19,062 nt of DNA. Source: Alphaproteobacteria bacterium (GTDB taxonomy: Bacteria > Pseudomonadota > Alphaproteobacteria > UBA9219). Shown here piece by piece: positions 15,487-19,062 of this stretch; the stretch's first letter is position 1, and every line of letters starts with the position of its first letter. Both the position numbers and the translations under genes were made by a program. The stretch spans positions 1 through 19,062 of the forward strand of contig JAGWKW010000002.1 in NCBI GenBank assembly GCA_028865155.1, in the 5' to 3' direction. Under the pieces are notes generated by a model, which had not been told where the DNA came from, ran no database searches, and worked only from the letters and a program-made list of their open reading frames with translations.

Positions 15487-16335
15487 ATGCAGGCTTTCGG
15501 GGCGGTTTTACTCAATCTCGATCGCGACACGGTGCGGCGCGCGCATATGGAAAGTGAACTCGCCAGGGCGGGCATCGGGTTCACGCGGCAGCCGGGAATT
15601 CTGGGCGACGCGGTGCCGGACGATTTACGCCGTTACTTTTTTCATCCTGACGGCAGCCCGAAAACCATCATGAAGCGGGGCGAGATCGGCTGCTATGCCA
15701 GTCATCTGCGTGCGCTGACACGCATCGCCTCAGGCGAATTGGGCGACGCGGTTCTGGTCATGGAAGACGACCTCGCCTTCGATGACGGTTTTCTTGAAAC
15801 CGTTGCAGCGGCGATAAATGCGATGCCGAAAGGCTGGGACATTCTGCGCCTGTCTTCGCCGCCGCGCCGCGCCTATGTGCCGCTTGCGCGCCTGCCGGGC
15901 GGGCGTTTTTTAATCCGCTATTCGAAAATCCCCAACAGCGCGGGCGCCTATCTGGTCACGCGCGAGGGCGCGCGAAAATTCATCGAACGCGGCGTGCGCG
16001 GGCTGACTTTCGACGACGATCTGCGCCGCCCGTGGTTTCATCATCTAGACACTTACGGGATCGTTCCGCCGCCTGCGCGCGCCGGTGTCCTGAAATCTTC
16101 GATCGACGCGATCGAAACCGGGCGTTTCGACAAAGGTATGAGTTCGCGCATGGAACGCATCACACGCGGCGATCATTTTTATATGTTCAAACGGCTTGCT
16201 TACAATATCGGCAATCTGGGGCTGGGCGGATGGTTGTTCTGCGTTGCGGTCAATCTTGCCGATATGGTTGTAAAACCTCTGCGCGGCCGTAGCATCATTC
16301 ACGGTGCGGCGCGGCTATTTCCCGGCGTCAAGTAA
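15487..16335 (+). CDS. Glycosyltransferase family 25 (LPS/LOS biosynthesis)
   Basis: This is a 282-residue sugar transferase of the family that includes LgtB/LgtE lipooligosaccharide galactosyltransferases. The N-terminus FGAVLLNLDRDTVRRAHMES (4-23) is the typical opening. GEIGCYASHL (65-74) is the conserved Gly-Cys-x-x-Ser-His block. VMEDDLAFDD (91-100) holds the acidic E-D-D motif that binds the nucleotide sugar, and SAGAYLVTREGARK (151-164) is the next family block. A hydrophobic segment near the C-terminus (about 241-262) may attach it to the inner membrane. The acceptor and donor cannot be read from the sequence. GGAAGGG lies about 9 nt upstream. The last 21 bases overlap the convergent heptosyltransferase-like gene, another glycosyltransferase. 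Confidence 0.88.
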   Translation: MQAFGAVLLNLDRDTVRRAHMESELARAGIGFTRQPGILGDAVPDDLRRYFFHPDGSPKTIMKRGEIGCYASHLRALTRIASGELGDAVLVMEDDLAFDDGFLETVAAAINAMPKGWDILRLSSPPRRAYVPLARLPGGRFLIRYSKIPNSAGAYLVTREGARKFIERGVRGLTFDDDLRRPWFHHLDTYGIVPPPARAGVLKSSIDAIETGRFDKGMSSRMERITRGDHFYMFKRLAYNIGNLGLGGWLFCVAVNLADMVVKPLRGRSIIHGAARLFPGVK

Positions 16336-17259
16336 CGCATCCGCCGCGGCGGCAACCTCGCCCACGCTTAAATCGGCCAGAATATCGCTTTGCCGCGTTG
16401 CGACGCGCGGGCCCGGCGGATGCGACCATTCCGTTCGTCCGCGCCCTGAAAACAGCGCGAGCGTCGGCGCGCCGAGCGTGCCTGCCATATGCGTCGGGCC
16501 GGTATCGTTGCCGATGACACAGGCCGTGCCGCGCAAAATGCCCGCCAGTTCGTGCAAACTCGTCTTGCCGCATAAATCGAGCGCGGGCGCGGATTTTTTG
16601 ATCTGCGCGGCGGCATCCTCGTCGGCCTTGCCGCCGACGATCACGCAAGGCAGGTCCCGCGCATGCAAAAAGTTGGCGAGTTCCGCATATTTTTCCGCAG
16701 GCCAGCGCTTGAATTCCGCGCCGGGCGAACAGCCCGGAATCAAAACGGCATAGCGCGGCGGCAGCGCAAATTGCCCGACCGGCGCGTCGAGCCAGCCCAG
16801 ATCGGCAGGCGCGGCATCCGGCACACCCGCCGCGCGCAACTGCGCGGCAAGGAAATCCGTGAAATGCATGCCGGGTTTGGGCGGCCATGGACGCGGGAAT
16901 TTGCACAAAGGCGCTGCGCCCGACCAGTCGGGGCCCAACGGCCCGCCGAGCAGCGCATAAATAATGTTTTGCCGCGTTTTGCCTTGCAGGTCGTAAATGC
17001 GCGTCGGGGCGAAGCGTTTGATCTCGCGCATAAGCCGTAGCCATCCGGCGGGCTGCGCCATCGTCGGCTTGGTGTCTGTGATGACGGTGTCAAACCATGG
17101 CATCGTCTGCGCGAAAGCGACGAAAGGCGCGCGGGTCAAAAGGGCGATGCGGGCATGGGGATGCGCGGCGCGAATCGCGGCAAAGGACTGAAAGCAAAAG
17201 ACCAAATCGCCGAGCGCGCCTGCGCGGATGACAAGGATATGTTCCTGCTTTTTGTCCAT
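16315..17259 (-). CDS. Glycosyltransferase family 9 (heptosyltransferase-like)
   Basis: This is a 314-residue protein of the ADP-heptose:LPS heptosyltransferase family (GT-B fold), acting on the LPS core at the cytoplasmic face. The N-terminus HILVIRAGALGDLVFCFQSF (7-26) is the family start, with the conserved G-x-x-G-D. The linker region has YAVLIPGCSPGAEFKRWPAE (180-199). The C-terminal nucleotide-sugar site is VIGNDTGPTHMAG (248-260), followed by GAPTLALFSG. Which heptose or acceptor it uses is unknown. I chose the ATG at 17259 with AAGGT 5 nt upstream; an in-frame GTG at 17283 adds eight residues. It is divergent from dnaQ across 62 bp and convergent with the GT25 gene, overlapping it by 21 nt. 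Confidence 0.9.
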   Translation of the reverse strand: MDKKQEHILVIRAGALGDLVFCFQSFAAIRAAHPHARIALLTRAPFVAFAQTMPWFDTVITDTKPTMAQPAGWLRLMREIKRFAPTRIYDLQGKTRQNIIYALLGGPLGPDWSGAAPLCKFPRPWPPKPGMHFTDFLAAQLRAAGVPDAAPADLGWLDAPVGQFALPPRYAVLIPGCSPGAEFKRWPAEKYAELANFLHARDLPCVIVGGKADEDAAAQIKKSAPALDLCGKTSLHELAGILRGTACVIGNDTGPTHMAGTLGAPTLALFSGRGRTEWSHPPGPRVATRQSDILADLSVGEVAAAADALLDAGK

Positions 17260-17290
17260 TTTTACCTTTTCCGGGCCCGCCACCCCTTGT

Positions 17291-17296
17291 TATTAT
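17291..17296 (+). promoter_or_regulatory. Candidate -10 element of dnaQ
   Basis: TATTAT matches five of six -10 positions and would start transcription near 17303, about 19 nt before the dnaQ ATG. The -35 region (17268-17273, TTTCCG) is poor. An ATG at 17295 lies inside the hexamer, which argues against it as the dnaQ start. Confidence 0.3.
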
Positions 17297-17321
17297 GAGT
17301 GCGGAAGGAAAGAGTCAAAAA

Positions 17322-17999
17322 ATGCGTGAAATCGTCCTCGATACCGAAACTACCGGCCTCGACCCTTTGCATGGGCACCGCGTCGTCGAAATCGGCTGCG
17401 TCGAGCTGCATAACCATATCGCGACCGGTGAGCATTTTCATGTCTACCTGAACCCCGAACGCGACATGCCGACCGAAGCGGCGATGGTCCACGGCCTGAC
17501 CGAAGAATTTCTGGCCGACAAGCCAGTCTTTGCCGAAAAGGTCGACGATTTTCTTGGTTTCATCGGCGACGCGCCGCTCGTCATCCACAATGCCACCTTC
17601 GACATGAATTTCATCAATGCCGAGCTGACGCGCACCGGTTTCCGCCGCCTGCCGATGGAACGCGCGATCGACACGGTGGCGATGGCGCGCAAGATGTTTC
17701 CGGGCGCGCCTGCTTCGCTCGATGCGTTGTGCAAGCGTTTCGGCGTCGACCTGTCGGGCCGCGAGCTGCATGGCGCGCTGCTCGACGCGCGGCTGCTGGC
17801 CGAAGTTTACCTGGAACTGCGCGGCGGGCGGCAGCCCGACCTTGCCATCGCCGAAACCGAAGAAATCATGCTGGCCGAAGTAAAAGAACGCGCCCGCGAA
17901 TTCCGCTCCCCGCGCGCGCATGCGCCGAGCAAAGAGGAAATCGCCGCGCACGAAGCCTTTCTCGCAACGCTGCAAGAAGCCCTATGGAAACGCGCCTAG
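17322..17999 (+). CDS. dnaQ: DNA polymerase III epsilon subunit (proofreading exonuclease) DnaQ
   Basis: This 225-residue 3'-5' exonuclease proofreads for the replicative polymerase. It belongs to the DEDDh family. Exo I has D7-T-E9 in IVLDTETTGLDP, Exo II has HNATFD (89-94) with D94, and Exo III has H150 and D155 in HGALLDARLLAEVY. After the exonuclease domain, QPDLAI (171-176) matches the beta-clamp motif of E. coli epsilon (QTSMAF). The C-terminal tail (about 185-225) would bind alpha. I chose the ATG at 17322 because AGGAAAGAG lies 7 nt upstream and the protein then starts MREIVLDTET, as in the family. The upstream ATG (17295) overlaps a likely -10. The last 16 bases overlap the rimI-like gene. 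Confidence 0.96.
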   Translation: MREIVLDTETTGLDPLHGHRVVEIGCVELHNHIATGEHFHVYLNPERDMPTEAAMVHGLTEEFLADKPVFAEKVDDFLGFIGDAPLVIHNATFDMNFINAELTRTGFRRLPMERAIDTVAMARKMFPGAPASLDALCKRFGVDLSGRELHGALLDARLLAEVYLELRGGRQPDLAIAETEEIMLAEVKERAREFRSPRAHAPSKEEIAAHEAFLATLQEALWKRA

Positions 18000-18427
18000 C
18001 CATCGCCGCCGACGCAACCCACCTCGCCGCGCTGCACGGCGAAAGCTTCGGGCTTTCGCGCTGGAATTTTGTGCAGATCTGCGACAGCCTGTTTTTGCCG
18101 ACGACGCACGGGCTGGTGGCCGAGGAAGACGGCGCCATTAACGGCTTCATTCTGTGCCAGATTTCGGGCGGTGAAGCCGAAATCCTGACTTTTTGCGTGG
18201 CCGCCGCTGCGCGGCGCAAGGGCGTCGGTAAAATGCTGCTTGCGGCAGCGGCGGATGCCGCGCGAAACCGCGGCGCGACCCGCCTGTTTTTAGAAGTTGC
18301 CGCCGACAACGAAGCCGCGCTTGCGCTTTACGAAAAAGACGGCTTCGCGCCCATCGGCAGGCGCAAAGCCTATTACCCGCGCGAAACCGGCGCAGCGGAT
18401 GCGGTCATGCTCAGCAGGAGTTTGTAG
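17984..18427 (+). CDS. rimI: Ribosomal protein alanine N-acetyltransferase RimI
   Basis: This is a 147-residue GNAT enzyme. RimI acetylates the N-terminal alanine of ribosomal protein S18, and related enzymes act on other proteins. The acetyl-CoA loop is RRKGVGKMLL (about 75-84; R/Q-x-x-G-x-G/A), after the strand ILTFCV. The C-terminal part FLEVAADNEAALALYEKDGF (about 100-119) followed by GRRKAYYPR is the RimI signature. The ATG at 17984 lies inside the end of dnaQ, giving a 16-nt overlap, and the pair is probably co-translated. rimI usually neighbours tsaB rather than dnaQ, so the context is less typical. The stop abuts the convergent fliX stop with no gap. Confidence 0.85.
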   Translation: METRLAIAADATHLAALHGESFGLSRWNFVQICDSLFLPTTHGLVAEEDGAINGFILCQISGGEAEILTFCVAAAARRKGVGKMLLAAAADAARNRGATRLFLEVAADNEAALALYEKDGFAPIGRRKAYYPRETGAADAVMLSRSL

Positions 18428-18847
18428 TTACGGCCCGTATTTGGCCAGCTCGACCTGCGCGCGCAAATCGATTTCGTCGAGAATCGCGGCCAGCTTCGGA
18501 TCGTTGACATGGGCGCGCCGCGCGGTGACAAGGTGGCTCAGCTGCTGCAGTTGCCCATGTGTGAGCGTGCCGGCCAGAAGCTGAAGCCGCAAATCCTCGA
18601 GCTTGTCGAGAATGTCTTCGGCGCGTTTTTTCCCCCTGGCGGCGCGGGACAGCGTATCCTCGACCTCCTGCACGCCGAGAATGCCGCCGACCGGATTGGT
18701 CGAGCCGATCCCGGCCAGTGCGGCGGCTTCGCCTTCCTCGTCCAAATGGCGCGCAAAACCCGCATTCCCCGTCGCGCCCGATTTCGACGTGCGCTTGATG
18801 GGCTGCGGCGTCCGTATGGAGCCTAAACCGTCGATTTTGTCGATCAC
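18428..18847 (-). CDS. fliX: Flagellar assembly regulator FliX
   Basis: This is a 139-residue protein of the FliX family, found in alphaproteobacteria. In Caulobacter FliX binds the sigma-54 activator FlbD and ties transcription of late flagellar genes to assembly of the early basal body. The N-terminus is basic and disordered, with FARHLDE (31-37). The conserved middle is GGILGVQEVEDT (54-65), followed by helices ILDKLEDLRLQLLAGTL (79-95) and the ending DPKLAAILDEIDLRAQVELA (116-135). The length matches Caulobacter FliX (about 137). GAGAGGA lies about 7 nt upstream of the ATG. In Caulobacter fliX is divergent from flgI; here a sigma-54 promoter faces the other way at the window end. Confidence 0.88.
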   Translation of the reverse strand: MIDKIDGLGSIRTPQPIKRTSKSGATGNAGFARHLDEEGEAAALAGIGSTNPVGGILGVQEVEDTLSRAARGKKRAEDILDKLEDLRLQLLAGTLTHGQLQQLSHLVTARRAHVNDPKLAAILDEIDLRAQVELAKYGP

Positions 18848-19034
18848 GCCAATCCTCTCGCGAAACAGGGTTCCCCGGACGAAGCTTCGGGAAACGGACC
18901 GGCTTTTCCCTTCCGCCGGTCGGCAATTAATACCCTATCAGAACGGCCAGCGTAAACCAAAAGTAATGCCGAAACCATGGAAAAAACGGCGATGAAACAA
19001 CGAATTGCCGAAAGGCGGCGTCCTTGCCGGCGCT
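18848..19034. other. Intergenic region upstream of fliX with TTGCCG repeats
   Basis: No convincing gene lies here. For fliX, TTTACG (18956-18951) and TATTAA (18932-18927) on the minus strand are a weak promoter candidate (18-base spacing). Three copies of the hexamer CGGCAA or its complement TTGCCG occur at 18921-18926, 19005-19010 and 19024-19029. The ftr sites bound by Caulobacter FlbD contain similar CGGCA-type half-sites, so these are possible activator sites for the sigma-54 promoter. A frame open from ATG 18977 to the window edge gives an Arg-rich peptide and is probably not coding. Confidence 0.3.
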
Positions 19035-19050
19035 TGGCACGGAACTCGCA
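19035..19050 (+). promoter_or_regulatory. Sigma-54 (RpoN) promoter, facing out of the window
   Basis: TGGCACGGAACTCGCA matches the RpoN consensus TGGCACG-N4-TTGCA with one mismatch (C for the second T of the -12 element). The invariant GG (19036-19037) and GC (19048-19049) are spaced by exactly 10 bases. It points right, away from fliX, and would start transcription near 19062. By analogy with Caulobacter the gene beyond the edge is likely flagellar (for example flgI). That gene is not in the window. Confidence 0.72.
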
Positions 19051-19062
19051 TTCCCAAGGGGC

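Noticed and set aside
18921..18943. A CtrA site (TTAA-N7-TTAA) before fliX.
   Set aside because: One TTAA is present at 18927-18930, but there is no second copy at the right distance.
18977..19062. A frame from ATG 18977, open to the window edge, as the start of the next gene.
   Set aside because: The peptide is Arg-rich with no motif, and the sigma-54 promoter lies inside it, so the real gene should start beyond the edge.

Overview
The window reads as a contiguous piece of chromosome from a motile, GC-rich (about 60% by eye), Gram-negative alphaproteobacterium. Four things support this: a FliX-type flagellar assembly regulator (an alphaproteobacterial family), a direct-repeat LexA box of the alphaproteobacterial GTTC-N7-GTTC type in front of uvrA, a LdtR-like MarR regulator, and lipopolysaccharide-type glycosyltransferases. 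I cannot place the genus. There are no rRNA or tRNA genes, insertion sequences, prophage genes or CRISPR arrays, and no stretch over 300 bases lacks a gene.

Layout. (1) 1-2325, plus strand: a tightly packed ABC importer operon (binding protein, permease, ATPase). It ends at a GC-rich palindromic repeat at 2363-2395. (2) 2421-7150, minus strand: uvrA with its LexA box, then upstream of it a two-gene chemoreceptor operon. That operon pairs an Aer-like PAS protein with a transducer that has a membrane hairpin but no periplasmic sensor, and the two genes overlap by 26 nt. A FNR/FixK-type box lies upstream at class II spacing. (3) 7345-12572, plus strand: ssb, an AT-rich gene of unknown function, a GNAT acetyltransferase, and dnaE (DNA polymerase III alpha). 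(4) 12573-13852: a TPR lipoprotein gene and a divergent MarR-type regulator, with a perfect palindrome inside the predicted lipoprotein promoter. (5) 13849-15404, minus strand: a glutathione S-transferase-like gene coupled to hemF. (6) 15487-17259: two convergent glycosyltransferases (GT25 and GT9) whose 3' ends overlap by 21 nt. (7) 17322-18427, plus strand: dnaQ (polymerase III epsilon) overlapping rimI. (8) 18428-19062: fliX on the minus strand and, facing out of the window, a near-consensus sigma-54 promoter.

How the genes fit together. Replication and repair dominate: UvrA, SSB, and the alpha and epsilon subunits of the replicase, each of the last two showing a probable beta-clamp-binding motif. 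uvrA and ssb are divergent neighbours in many proteobacteria; here the chemoreceptor operon lies between them and the LexA box has stayed with uvrA. The PAS and transducer pair looks like E. coli Aer cut into two polypeptides, in the manner of Campylobacter CetA/CetB, and may be under oxygen-responsive control. I judge this the most interesting system in the window. The sigma-54 promoter beside fliX fits the Caulobacter arrangement, where FliX works with FlbD on sigma-54 flagellar promoters. Packing is very tight: four of the five convergent gene pairs have zero or negative spacing.
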